Positions 32,616 through 41,312 of a stretch of DNA of 64,000 nucleotides are shown piece by piece (the first letter of the stretch is position 1; the number at the start of each line of letters is the position of its first letter). Where the stretch lies: assembly GCF_013623775.1 (NCBI RefSeq), contig NZ_JABFAM010000005.1:62001-126000 (forward strand), read 5' to 3'. The notes beneath the pieces were generated by a model. That model was not told where the DNA came from and searched no databases. It worked only from the letters and a program-made list of their open reading frames with translations. Source of the DNA: Rufibacter sp. XAAS-G3-1 (lineage in GTDB: Bacteria > Bacteroidota > Bacteroidia > Cytophagales > Hymenobacteraceae). Position numbers and translations under genes: made by a program.

Positions 32616-34154
32616 TTAGGCGGCGTACTGGGCTAGTTTGGTCAACGCAGCGTCAATACGGCTTTCGGTTTCTTCTCTCCCGATGATCTCAATAATGGCC
32701 ATCAAGTCTGGGCCTGCTTCTACGCCGGTGAGGGCAATTCTCAAGGCTTGCATTACCTGGCCAATCTTCAGACCGTTACGCTCTAAGATTTGCAGCAACA
32801 AAGCTTTCACCGCATCGGCGTTGAAGGCAGGCAAAGAGGCAAGTTCGTTTCTGAATTGCTCAAAAGCCCCGGCGGCCGCGGCCGACCATTTTTTGGCGGC
32901 TACCTGCTCATTGTACTGGGTGGGCGCCACGAAGAAGTAGGAAGCTTCTTTCCAGAAATCCTGCGGAAAGGTCACGCGCTCTTTCATGAGGCCCACAATC
33001 TTCTCGGCCCGCTCTGGCGAGCAGTCAATGCCTTGCTCCGGCAAAGCCGCCAGCAGGTACTGGGCTAACTCCGCGTCTGGTTTGGCGCGCAGGTACTGCT
33101 CATTGTACCAACGGGCTTTCTGAATGTCAAAACGGGTGCCTGATTTCCCGATGCGCTCAATGCTGAAAGCCTCAATCAATTCCTCCATAGAGAAGATTTC
33201 CTGCTGCGTGCCGGGGTTCCAGCCCAAAAAGGCCAGAAAGTTCACGAAACCGTCTGGTAGGTAACCTGCCTCGCGATAGCCGCTAGATTTCTCGCCGGTT
33301 ACCGGGTCTACCCAGTTCAGCGGGAATACCGGGAAGCCCAGTTTATCGCCGTCGCGCTTGCTCAGCTTGCCGTTTCCGTCGGGTTTCAGCAGCAAGGGTA
33401 AGTGGGCGAATTCTGGCATGGTATCTTCCCACCCAAAATAGCGGTACAGCAATACGTGCAGCGGCGCACTGGGCAACCACTCCTCGCCTCTGATCACGTG
33501 GGTGATTTCCATCAAATGGTCATCCACAATGTTGGCCAGGTGGTAAGTAGGCATCCCATCAGACTTCATCAGTACTTTGTCGTCAATGGCCGAAGAATGC
33601 ACCATCACCCAACCTCTGATCATGTCTTTCAGACGAACTTCTTCTTTGCGTGGTACTTTCAGACGGATCACATAAGGGTCTCCGCTTTCCAGGCGGCGCT
33701 TCACCTCATCCTCAGGTAGGGTGAGGGAGTTCTTCATGGTGGCGCGGGTGATGGCGTTGTACTGCGGGGTAGCCACTTTGGCGGCTTTGAGGCGCTCGCG
33801 CATTTCCTCCAGTTCCTCGGCGGTGTCAAAGGCGTAGTAGGCGTGGCCGGCGTTTACCAGTTGCAGGGCGTAGTCCATGTACATGGGCTTGCGCTCAGAC
33901 TGGCGGTAAGGCGCGTGCGGCCCGCCGTGCACCGGGCTCTCGTCTAGCGTAATGCCGCACCAGGCCAGGGAATCAAAGATGTATTGCTCGGCGCCGGGCA
34001 CAAAGCGGGTTTGGTCAGTATCTTCAATGCGCAGCAACATTTTGCCGCCCATTTTCTTCGCGAACAGGTAATTATACAGCGCCGTGCGCACCCCGCCAAT
34101 GTGCAGCGGCCCGGTGGGGCTAGGGGCAAAGCGTACTCGTACTTCTCTTTCCAT
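32616..34154 (-). CDS. gltX: Glutamate--tRNA ligase
   Basis: Class I aminoacyl-tRNA synthetase that charges tRNA-Glu. From the Met at 34154 the protein reads MEREVRVRFAPSPTGPLHIG, placing the HIGH-type motif at 18-21. The KMSKS-type motif is KLSKRDGD. The longer frame to 34172 adds six non-conserved residues. The C-terminal anticodon-binding helical domain is complete, giving 512 residues. Promoter TACTTTTG is at 34181-34188 on the minus strand. Canonical GluRS; a GlnRS role is not suggested. Confidence 0.95.
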   Translation of the reverse strand: MEREVRVRFAPSPTGPLHIGGVRTALYNYLFAKKMGGKMLLRIEDTDQTRFVPGAEQYIFDSLAWCGITLDESPVHGGPHAPYRQSERKPMYMDYALQLVNAGHAYYAFDTAEELEEMRERLKAAKVATPQYNAITRATMKNSLTLPEDEVKRRLESGDPYVIRLKVPRKEEVRLKDMIRGWVMVHSSAIDDKVLMKSDGMPTYHLANIVDDHLMEITHVIRGEEWLPSAPLHVLLYRYFGWEDTMPEFAHLPLLLKPDGNGKLSKRDGDKLGFPVFPLNWVDPVTGEKSSGYREAGYLPDGFVNFLAFLGWNPGTQQEIFSMEELIEAFSIERIGKSGTRFDIQKARWYNEQYLRAKPDAELAQYLLAALPEQGIDCSPERAEKIVGLMKERVTFPQDFWKEASYFFVAPTQYNEQVAAKKWSAAAAGAFEQFRNELASLPAFNADAVKALLLQILERNGLKIGQVMQALRIALTGVEAGPDLMAIIEIIGREETESRIDAALTKLAQYAA

Positions 34155-34180
34155 GTTGTATAGGTATGTCAATCGAGGTG

Positions 34181-34211
34181 CAAAAGTACGGTATTTCGCG
34201 CCTTTGGTAAA
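34181..34211 (-). promoter_or_regulatory. Promoter of gltX
   Basis: On the minus strand, TTTA (34208-34211) is followed by 19 nt and TACTTTTG (34181-34188), one base off the Bacteroidota TTTG-N19-TAnnTTTG consensus. It lies 27 nt before the ATG. Confidence 0.65.
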
Positions 34212-34361
34212 GCTTTTACGCGTAAATCCTTAGAAGTGTGCCAACTAATGCGCGAAGGCGGCAAGCGGAAACCTCTGCAATTCCAGCGGTGAAAAGAACT
34301 GTCACGCAAGAAGTTTGTAACCTGCCGCTATTAGTACGTATGAAGAAGGAAAACCAACCAC

Positions 34362-35333
34362 ATGCTCAAACGGAAGCTAACAGAAGCTTGGGGGATCATT
34401 GTAGAAGTCTGGCTTGATTTCCTGGACAATAACTCTTTTCAGAAAGGGGCCGCGCTGGCGTATTACACCATTTTCGCGCTACCGCCCATCCTCATTATCA
34501 TGATCAACACCGCCGGGGCGGTTTTTGGGCGCGATGCCGTGCGCGGACGCGTGTATGAACAACTACGGGAATTGGTGGGAAGCCAGGGCGCGCTGGATAT
34601 TCAAGACATGGTGGAGAACATCAGCCAGTCCTCTGACTTTACCTTTGCCACCGTAGTGGGGGTGTTTACCTTTCTGGTGGGGGCCACGGGCGTGTTTGTT
34701 TCTTTGCAGGAATCTCTGAACCAGATTTGGGGCGTAAAGCCGAAACCCCGCAATGAATACCTGAAACTGCTGCTGGATAGGCTGTTGTCGTTTGCCATGA
34801 TCATGGCCATTGTTTTTCTGCTGCTGGTGAGTTTGATGGTACATGCCGCCTTAGTGGCCATTACTACTTTTCTGGCCGACCAGATAGATCCTTCGCTGTT
34901 GCAATTAACGCAGATAGCCAACTTTGTGCTTTCCACGGGCGTGGTGATGTTCCTGTTCGCCTTGATTTACAAATTCCTGCCCGATGCCAAAATAAAATGG
35001 AAAGATGTATGGAAAGGCGCGTTGGTGACCTCCCTGCTTTTCTCACTAGGCAAGTCTTTGATAGGTATATACTTAGGCAACAGTGATTTCGCCGGTATCT
35101 ACGGCGCCGCGGGCTCGGTGATAGTGGTGCTCACGTGGGTGTTCTACACCTCCCAGATTATTTTCCTGGGCGCCCAGTTTACGCTGGTGTATGCCCGGCG
35201 CTACGGGGCCAACATTTACCCTTCCACCTATGCGGTACGGGTCATCAACAAAGAAGAGGAAATAGGGCATGCCCCCCTGAACGATGAACCCGGCCCCAAC
35301 GAGGCCAAAGCCAAAGGAGAGGATTGCGATTAA
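34362..35333 (+). CDS. YihY/BrkB family membrane protein
   Basis: A 323-residue protein of the YihY family (once misnamed RNase BN). About six membrane spans, with the family's GAALAYYTIFALPPILII motif near residue 28 and SVIVVLTWVFYTSQIIFLGAQFT late in the protein. A ~40-residue charged tail ends in glutamate and lysine. Its function is not settled; roles in lipid or small-molecule efflux have been proposed. Converges with the RidA gene, with a long simple-repeat hairpin between. Confidence 0.9.
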   Translation: MLKRKLTEAWGIIVEVWLDFLDNNSFQKGAALAYYTIFALPPILIIMINTAGAVFGRDAVRGRVYEQLRELVGSQGALDIQDMVENISQSSDFTFATVVGVFTFLVGATGVFVSLQESLNQIWGVKPKPRNEYLKLLLDRLLSFAMIMAIVFLLLVSLMVHAALVAITTFLADQIDPSLLQLTQIANFVLSTGVVMFLFALIYKFLPDAKIKWKDVWKGALVTSLLFSLGKSLIGIYLGNSDFAGIYGAAGSVIVVLTWVFYTSQIIFLGAQFTLVYARRYGANIYPSTYAVRVINKEEEIGHAPLNDEPGPNEAKAKGEDCD

Positions 35334-35335
35334 AT

Positions 35336-35560
35336 AAATTTGGAGATTTGGAGATGTGAAGATTTGAAAATTTGGAGATGGGTAGATGGAAAAATGTTTA
35401 GAAGCATTCCCCCATCTCCAAATCTCCCCATCTCCCCATCTCCTCATCTCCACATCTCCAAATCCCCCCATCTCCAAATCCCCCCATCTCCAAATCTCCT
35501 CATTTTCAAATCTCCCCATCTCCCCATCTCCCCATCTCCTCATCTCCCCATCTTCAAATC
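35336..35560. repeat. Degenerate GGAGAT/ATCTCC simple repeat forming a long hairpin
   Basis: 35336-35391 is built from degenerate 7-8-nt GGAGATTT/GGAGATG units. 35411-35560 is built from their complement, ATCTCCCC or ATCTCCAA. The two sides face each other around a ~20-nt centre, so a long purine/pyrimidine hairpin can form. It fills the space between convergent stops (35333 and 35565). Open frames across it are artefacts. Confidence 0.9.
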
Positions 35561-35564
35561 AGCG

Positions 35565-35948
35565 TTACCACTTCACCGCAATACAGGAGATTTCTACGTT
35601 CACGTCTTTGGGCAGGCGGCTTACTTCCACGGTTTCGCGGGCGGGCGGGTTGCTGGTGAAATAGCTGCCGTAGGTTTCATTGATCGCCCCGAAGTTGCCC
35701 AGGTCTTTCACGAAGATGCTGCATTTGACCACGTGGCTGAAATCCATACCGGCTTCTTGCAAAATGTACTGCAGGTTCTTCATCACCTGGTGCGTTTCGG
35801 TCTGGATATCGCCCTGCACCAATTGGCCAGTGGCTTGATCCAGCGGGATTTGTCCGGAGACATACAAGGTGTTGCCCGCCATTACTGCCTGGCTGTACGG
35901 CCCAATGGGAGCGGGCGCAGATTTGCTTTCTATAAGGTTGGTTGCCAT
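35565..35948 (-). CDS. ridA: RidA family deaminase
   Basis: Hydrolyses reactive enamine/imine intermediates released by PLP enzymes such as threonine dehydratase. The 127-residue protein has the family features APAPIGPYSQAVMAGNTLYVSGQIPLDQ, VMKNLQYILQEAGMDFSHVVKCSIFVKDL and NPPARETVEVSRLPKDVNVEISCIA, with the substrate-binding Arg in PARETVEV. Start at 35948 (MATNLIESKSAPAP) is preferred over the Met two codons earlier. It is divergent from the 35997 gene, 48 nt apart. Confidence 0.93.
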   Translation of the reverse strand: MATNLIESKSAPAPIGPYSQAVMAGNTLYVSGQIPLDQATGQLVQGDIQTETHQVMKNLQYILQEAGMDFSHVVKCSIFVKDLGNFGAINETYGSYFTSNPPARETVEVSRLPKDVNVEISCIAVKW

Positions 35949-35996
35949 AAACAAAAAGGTTAATTAGTATCTTTATGCCGCTAAAGGTACAGAAAT

Positions 35997-36398
35997 ATGA
36001 ACACATTGGTTTTGGCGAGCGCCGAGCAGGAGGCAGAGGTGAGCCTGAAATTCTACAACAGAGCCTACCTCCATTTACAAGACCCCCAAGAACTGAAAGC
36101 CTGGCTTCCGCAAGCGGATTTGGTCATTGATTTACTGCTGCACGAACACCCAGAACGCCTGGCCCAATACAACCAACAAGGCAAAGGCGAGAAACTCACC
36201 GTCTTCTTCAACGCCAACAACCTAGAACTGGCCGATTTCGCGTCAGCCTATGAGCCCCTGAATTTCCATTTATGCGGCCTGCAAGGAGAGCCTTTGATTA
36301 ACCGCGAAGCATTGGAAGTGAGCCTGCTGCGCGAAGAGTCGCAACGTGCCGTAGACAAAGCCTGCGTGTTTCTGGCCACGCTCTATAAGTTGGTGTAA
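35997..36398 (+). CDS. Hypothetical protein, possible Rossmann-like fragment
   Basis: A 133-residue protein starting MNTLVLASAEQEAEVSLKF. The alternating strand/helix pattern (LVIDLLLHEHPERLAQY, EKLTVFFNANNLELADFA, FHLCGLQGEPLINREALEVSL) is compatible with a small alpha/beta domain. I do not recognise the family with confidence. The last ~25 residues form a helix (RAVDKACVFLATLYKLV). It is divergent from ridA and followed by palindromic repeats only. Confidence 0.75.
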   Translation: MNTLVLASAEQEAEVSLKFYNRAYLHLQDPQELKAWLPQADLVIDLLLHEHPERLAQYNQQGKGEKLTVFFNANNLELADFASAYEPLNFHLCGLQGEPLINREALEVSLLREESQRAVDKACVFLATLYKLV

Positions 36399-36423
36399 CC
36401 GGAAAAGGTACAGCCGATCAGTC

Positions 36424-36680
36424 ACTGATTTCAGCCTGTTTTACCAAAACGAAGCCCAAAACAGGAGCCCTAGCTTGCATCCCGCGCGTGTGGAAACGGG
36501 CAACTTCTGACCACGGAAAGAAAGTCTTGAAAAGCGGCGAGACGCCGTAGATAACTCGCGTTCGCGTTTTGCGAGCGAGAAGGATGCGCTGCCATTTTAA
36601 GCTTAGTTTTGCCAAAACAGGCGTAAAACGGAAGTATGTAGTGTTTCTAAGTTCTTTTTCAGAAAACAGCCTTGAAACGG
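36424..36680. repeat. Cluster of three family A palindromes
   Basis: Copies at 36424-36464, 36593-36631 and 36642-36680 fill the gap between the 35997 gene and the DUF1501 stop. An AGCGGCGAGACGCCG hairpin is near 36532. No gene here. Confidence 0.7.
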
Positions 36681-36688
36681 CCACTTAC

Positions 36689-37960
36689 TTACCTGTGGCG
36701 CATCACGCCTATTTTTGGCCCAGTCCAGTCAGGAAACAGAACTTTGTCATTCTGGAGGTTGAGGTGTTTACCGGCTACTTCGCTGAAAACGCTCCTGAAA
36801 TCGGTGGTGACGGGGAGGTCGCGGCCGTCTTCCAGGTTTTCTACGGCTAGGGGTGGAACGTTGCCGTGGACCAGGCCGCCGTTTACGTCATTGCCTAAAA
36901 TGAACAGGCAGGAGCCGCGGCCATGGTCGGTGCCGTTGCTGCCGTTCTGGTGCACGGTGCGGCCGAACTCGGTCATGGTCATCACGTCCAAGTCATCTTG
37001 GTAGGCATCTAAATCAGTCCAGAAAGCAGTGATGCTTTGGCTCAAATCGTTCACGTTGCGGGCGAACGTGCCTTGGGCGGTGCCCTGGTTATAGTGCGTG
37101 TCCCATCCGCCAGATTCGGCGAAGGCTACTTCCAAGCCTACCTCCATTTTCACCAGTTGCGCAATCTGCTTCAAAGAATTCCCGAGGGGACTGTTGGGAT
37201 ACACGGCCTTGTTGGCCGGGATATAGTTTTTGGTGTCTGCCTTCTGGAGGATTTTAAGTGCCTCAAAACTTTCTTTCCCGGTTTTGTTCAGCAGCGAAGA
37301 AGACGTTTGGTCATACAGGTCTTCAAAGTTTCTGGACGCTACATTGGCGGCGTTTGGGTTCCCGCGCATCTGAATGGCAAAATCCTGAAGGTTGTTGATG
37401 GCAACCGCTGCGTTATCGCCGTAAAATGAACGAGGCAAAGAAGAAGTAAGGCTTACCGCCTGGAACGGCGTGGCGGCCTCATGGCCCAGCAAGCCAACCG
37501 CCCGGTTCAGCCAGCCGCTGGCCGTTCCTTTGTGGAAAGGCGTGCCGGCCTCCATGTAATCCTGGGCATCAAAATGGGAGCGGGTAGGATTGGGCGAGCC
37601 CACGCCGTGCACAATGGCCAGCCGCTTTTCCCTAAACAAAGGCTCAAAGGCGCGCATCGCCGGGTGCAGCCCGAAACGTCCGTCTAAGTCCAGGAGGGGG
37701 TTGGCAGAGGTCTTGGCGGCGGTCATAAACAAGCTGGGGCGGGCCCTCTGTAAATGGACATCGGTGAACGGCGTCACGGCCATTAAGCCATCCATGGCGC
37801 CGCGCTGGAAGATGCAGACCAGGATTTTGTTTTTCTTGTACGGCAATAAAAGTTTGCTGCTGCTGGCGGCCTGCGCCAGAAAATTAGGAATGCCTCCCAA
37901 ACTGGCCGCAAAAAGCGCCAGTGCCCCTGATTTTATAAAACCTCTTCTGGTAGTCATCAC
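36689..37960 (-). CDS. DUF1501 domain protein, exported
   Basis: A 423-residue protein with an N-terminal signal (RRGFIKSGALALFAASLGG) that includes a Tat-like RRGF start, then the DUF1501 sulfatase-like fold: KNKILVCIFQRGAMDGLMAVTPF, GWDTHYNQG, MTMTEFGRTVHQNGSNGTDHGRGS. DUF1501 proteins are almost always next to a DUF1800 partner, as here (25 nt apart). The pair is widespread in Bacteroidota and Planctomycetota, with role unknown; the DUF1501 protein resembles alkaline-phosphatase-superfamily hydrolases. Confidence 0.9.
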   Translation of the reverse strand: MMTTRRGFIKSGALALFAASLGGIPNFLAQAASSSKLLLPYKKNKILVCIFQRGAMDGLMAVTPFTDVHLQRARPSLFMTAAKTSANPLLDLDGRFGLHPAMRAFEPLFREKRLAIVHGVGSPNPTRSHFDAQDYMEAGTPFHKGTASGWLNRAVGLLGHEAATPFQAVSLTSSLPRSFYGDNAAVAINNLQDFAIQMRGNPNAANVASRNFEDLYDQTSSSLLNKTGKESFEALKILQKADTKNYIPANKAVYPNSPLGNSLKQIAQLVKMEVGLEVAFAESGGWDTHYNQGTAQGTFARNVNDLSQSITAFWTDLDAYQDDLDVMTMTEFGRTVHQNGSNGTDHGRGSCLFILGNDVNGGLVHGNVPPLAVENLEDGRDLPVTTDFRSVFSEVAGKHLNLQNDKVLFPDWTGPKIGVMRHR

Positions 37961-37985
37961 ACTCTTTTTTGATTCTGTTGATACA

Positions 37986-40010
37986 TTACCTGCGCTGGAA
38001 TTCGGGGGAGCCGATGATGATGCCTACCACTTGGGCTAACATGGGCGTGTTACCGGTATTGGTCTGTCTAACTGTGGTCATAGCAGGATCACTTTTCCCC
38101 AGGTTCTTTCTGCGGGCACCTTTCTTCGGTTTCTTTTGGGGAACCATCATCTCCTCGTCTTCCAACTCTAGCATTTCAGCTTGCGCGGCAGATGGATTCC
38201 TGTTGGCAGCGGCATCTACTTTTTGCCCGAAGCTGGGGTCTTTGAGCGAAGGCGTTAATCGTTTTATGGTCTCATCCAGGTCGCGCTCCGGCAGCAGGTA
38301 TTTGCTGTAGGTGAGCAACGCTGCTTCGGCGCTTTTGGGTTCACGGTTTTGGTTGAGGGCCATCAAATCTATGGAAATGCCCGGAATTTTCTGCGAGGCC
38401 AGGGCCAATCCGAAGTTCATTCGATTCAATAGGGAGCCGGTATTAATCCAGTAAGCGCCTTTGTCCGGGAAGCCGGTGGGGGCCTGGTAGAAGTACATCC
38501 GCTCGCCCATTTTCGTGATCCAGGTGTAGAGTTGATAAGGAGCTTTTACCTCGGCATTCAGGCTACGCACCGAACTAATGGCCAATTCAAACGGCGACTT
38601 TGTTTTCTCCCGCAAGGCTCCTTTGCTCCAGAACTCGGGTGCCGTTACCATGGTCAACAGTACCTGTTGTATGTCGCCGTTCTTCTCCGTGAAAGTCTTG
38701 GCCATTTTGTCAATCAGGCTCTTGGGAGGCGCGTCATTCACAAACCGAACGGCTAGTTTGGTAGAGATAAAGGTAGCCGTGGCCGGATGATGGGCTAATA
38801 ACTGAATCAATTGTACCCCTTCCTCGTACCCGCCATTGGCCGGAAAGGTGGTGCCCAGTACTACTTTCTGGCCTTTGTCATGCCGGTTGGCGGCAAACAA
38901 AAAGTCGCCTTCCTGCACAAAACCCTGCTTGGTCAACGCCGCCGTACGTTTGGGGTTGTTGATGGTGGCGCTAGCGTTATTCAAACTGTAACGGTCTACC
39001 GCAGGGTTAATAGTCCAGCCGGTTAATACGCGGGCGGCTTGGGTGACATCTTGCTGCGTATAGCCTCCGTCAACGCCCAGGGTGTGCAGTTCCATGATTT
39101 CCCGCGCGTAGTTCTCGTTCAACCCTTGCGCTTTCTTCGCCTTTTTAACTTTCTCTGCTACCTGCATCTGCTGCATGGAAGTGTCCTGGGCCTGCCTTTG
39201 CTCCAGCAGTTGCAGTTGGCGCTGTTGCCTTTGTTTCTGGGCCGGAGTAAGTGCTATGGTGGAGGTGGTGCTTTTAAAATTGTCTAAGTACGTGAGCATG
39301 GCCGGCGACTTAGCCGTGGCCAGCAAAAGCGTCTCAAACGTACGCAAAGCATTAGGCCGAATGACATCCCGTTCATACGAGGTCAGGTACAGCGCGCTGT
39401 TTTTATTGGTAAGTGATACGTTGAAATGGTTAAACCAGAAACTGCTGAGGACTTCCTGTAATTGGTTCTCTGAGTAAGCGGCTCTCAGAATTTTTTGATT
39501 GATTAACTCCTGGTACAGTACCCGCTGCGGTTTAAACCCTTTTTGCTGCATATACGCTTCCAACTTGCCTTTGTATTCCCGCTTGCTTTCTTTGTCTGCC
39601 GCCTCTATTTTGATGTCATCTTTAGCAATTATTCCCTCCTTGATAGCCATGCGCAGCACCTGCCCTCCTTGCGGGAAAGTTTGGGAAATTTGCTCGTTCG
39701 TCATCTTCAGGGTTTCAAACCGGGCTAATCTCTTATCCAAACCATGGTTTGGAAGTTCGGCCTGAAGCTGCTGCATGAACCACTTCTCCAGTCCCATTTC
39801 CACCACTGCCTCTACCTGTCCCGGCCTGGCCCCGTACGTAAAACGGCTGAGTAAGTGCGCGGCCGCCTGGCGTTCCGTTAACCCCGCTTTCTTGTAAGGA
39901 AACTTCGGGGTTTTGGTTGCCAACGTGTTTGTACCTCCGAAGGAAGATAGAGATAAACCTCCCACCACGAAGAACAGAACGATAAAAGAAAGTTTAAAAA
40001 CGCTTTTCAT
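37986..40010 (-). CDS. DUF1800 domain protein, exported
   Basis: A 674-residue exported protein with signal peptide (MKSVFKLSFIVLFFVVGGLSL) and the DUF1800 signatures: AAHLLSRFTYGARPGQVEAV at ~residue 50, SFWFNHFNVSL, GLNENYAREIMELHTLGVDGGYTQQDVTQAARVLTGWTI, HDKGQKVVLGTTFPA and FPDKGAYWINTGSLLNRMNFG. It leads the DUF1800-DUF1501 pair, with the stop 25 nt before the next start. An insertion rich in Gln/Arg at ~235-265 (QKQRQQRQLQLLEQRQAQDT) and a charged C-terminus are unusual. Its role is unknown. Confidence 0.9.
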   Translation of the reverse strand: MKSVFKLSFIVLFFVVGGLSLSSFGGTNTLATKTPKFPYKKAGLTERQAAAHLLSRFTYGARPGQVEAVVEMGLEKWFMQQLQAELPNHGLDKRLARFETLKMTNEQISQTFPQGGQVLRMAIKEGIIAKDDIKIEAADKESKREYKGKLEAYMQQKGFKPQRVLYQELINQKILRAAYSENQLQEVLSSFWFNHFNVSLTNKNSALYLTSYERDVIRPNALRTFETLLLATAKSPAMLTYLDNFKSTTSTIALTPAQKQRQQRQLQLLEQRQAQDTSMQQMQVAEKVKKAKKAQGLNENYAREIMELHTLGVDGGYTQQDVTQAARVLTGWTINPAVDRYSLNNASATINNPKRTAALTKQGFVQEGDFLFAANRHDKGQKVVLGTTFPANGGYEEGVQLIQLLAHHPATATFISTKLAVRFVNDAPPKSLIDKMAKTFTEKNGDIQQVLLTMVTAPEFWSKGALREKTKSPFELAISSVRSLNAEVKAPYQLYTWITKMGERMYFYQAPTGFPDKGAYWINTGSLLNRMNFGLALASQKIPGISIDLMALNQNREPKSAEAALLTYSKYLLPERDLDETIKRLTPSLKDPSFGQKVDAAANRNPSAAQAEMLELEDEEMMVPQKKPKKGARRKNLGKSDPAMTTVRQTNTGNTPMLAQVVGIIIGSPEFQRR

Positions 40011-40492
40011 ATGCCGTAAAGGTGAAATGCCGGGAAAGGGGGAAATTACTTTCGGTTCAGAATGGCTACTCTCTTGAAAGTTGAGCCACTTTGTTTACAA
40101 TAGATTAAAAAAGTGGTAAAAGGTTTAAAACCTGAGAATAAATTTTTGTCTGTATGTCTCTGCCTCTGTTAAAGTTAGGATTCTATTCTCTTGCAAGCGG
40201 GAGGGCAGATGAAGGAAGAGTCATTAAAGCGCTGCATAAACAATCCACAGGCATTCTAAAGTTAGCGACGGACGAAGGGGGCAAGGTTGAATGCGGGATT
40301 TCATCTTTAAAGGATAGCGTTTTGGGGCTGTTTTTCATAAAACAAGCCATAAACAGGAAGGGGGGAAAGTCCACTCTAACCAATCTCGGTTTTACCTCTT
40401 TTTACGTAAAACCTCTCATTCTGAAGCGTAATCCTTTAGGGAGGAGGCTGGGTAATTTAGGTTTTAAGGGCGTTTTTGTAAAAACAGGGCTA
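40011..40492. other. Gene-free stretch upstream of the composite repeat
   Basis: Probably includes the promoter of the DUF1800 gene on the minus strand. Contains two palindrome copies (40318-40357, 40460-40494). The open frame at 40154-40591 runs through three repeat elements and is not credible. Confidence 0.5.
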
Positions 40493-40597
40493 AGAGCATG
40501 TTTAAATTTCATCTTTGCGCTACAAACGGCCATAAAAAGAACCTGCGGAAGCGTTTTTCTGGTCATTTTCGCCAGCAAACCTGAAATTTAAACAAGG
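40493..40597 (+). repeat. MITE-like element, module B, copy 2
   Basis: Starts AAGAGCATGTTTAAATTT and ends GAAATTTAAACAAGG. The inner text (CATCTTTGCGCT...CATAAAAAGAACCTGC) matches the copy at 59249-59402. Followed immediately by module H. Confidence 0.8.
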
Positions 40598-40798
40598 AAG
40601 CTGTTTAGAGTTTCTGGTCTGTTCTTATAAAACTAGCCTGAAAACGACGGTACAAGCATCTGCATGCGGCAGTGTACCGCTAAACCTCTTGTTTCTGGCC
40701 TGTTTTTATACAAATAGCCTCAAAACAAAAGTATAAACGGATGCTTGCCCCAGGGGAATTGTTTTAAATGCCGGTTAATGAAAACTCTAAACAGCTTC
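40597..40798 (+). repeat. MITE-like element, module H, copy 2
   Basis: Perfect 17-bp ends, GAAGCTGTTTAGAGTTT (40597-40613) and its complement (40782-40798). It contains two ~38-bp palindromes (40610-40646, 40690-40727). 202 bp, no ORF. Confidence 0.85.
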
Positions 40799-41263
40799 AA
40801 GCTCTAAAACAGCAAGGTGGGGGAAAGGACGTACCTACTCCCAATATCAAATAATTTGAGCGTGTTAGGCCCGCATCTGCTATGAAGTAGAATTCTGAGT
40901 GGGGAGGTTAGCTGATGTCTTACTAGGGCACGGATTTACTTGCGTGACTATTTTTCAGGTATTTACAACTGACCTTCCGCAGAAAGCGACCTCACCCCAG
41001 TCCCTCTCCAACGGAGAGCGAAGCCCCGCTGATGCGTTTTGGGGCTCTTTTGCGCAAAACGGGCCTAAAACGGGGACACCTGTGCGGTCTCCAAAACCTC
41101 ACAGGTTTAGAGTCAACTGGCGCGAGACTCTAGTCTCGTGACATAGGAGGAAGCGAATCTCCAGACTCGCCGGGAACCACTGGCTTGATGGCGTAACATC
41201 AGTTATAAGTCACCAAAATAAATCCGCGCATAGATGCTAAAGTGAAAAAAAATATAGCAAACA
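40799..41263. other. Repeat-rich gene-free stretch
   Basis: No coding or RNA gene seen. Holds a palindrome at 41034-41072 and a family D repeat at 41116-41180. Confidence 0.5.
41116..41180 (+). repeat. Family D repeat, copy 1 (double hairpin)
   Basis: Two short palindromes, CGAGACTCTAGTCTCG and GCGAATCTCCAGACTCGC, in tandem. The reverse-oriented second copy is at 53192-53258. Confidence 0.75.
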
Positions 41264-41293
41264 AAAAGGGGAAGCCATTTGGCTTCCCCTTTT
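41264..41293. terminator. Bidirectional terminator after glmS
   Basis: AAAAGGGGAAGCC pairs perfectly with GGCTTCCCCTTTT around a 4-nt loop, 20 nt past the glmS stop on the minus strand. Confidence 0.9.
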
Positions 41294-41312
41294 CACCTAT
41301 AGAATGGTATTC

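Noticed and set aside
35336-35560. CRISPR array
   Set aside because: Units are 7-8 nt and degenerate, with no spacers of constant length, and no cas genes are in the window.
40154-40591. 145-residue plus-strand frame
   Set aside because: Built from two palindromes and a MITE module; coding only by chance.
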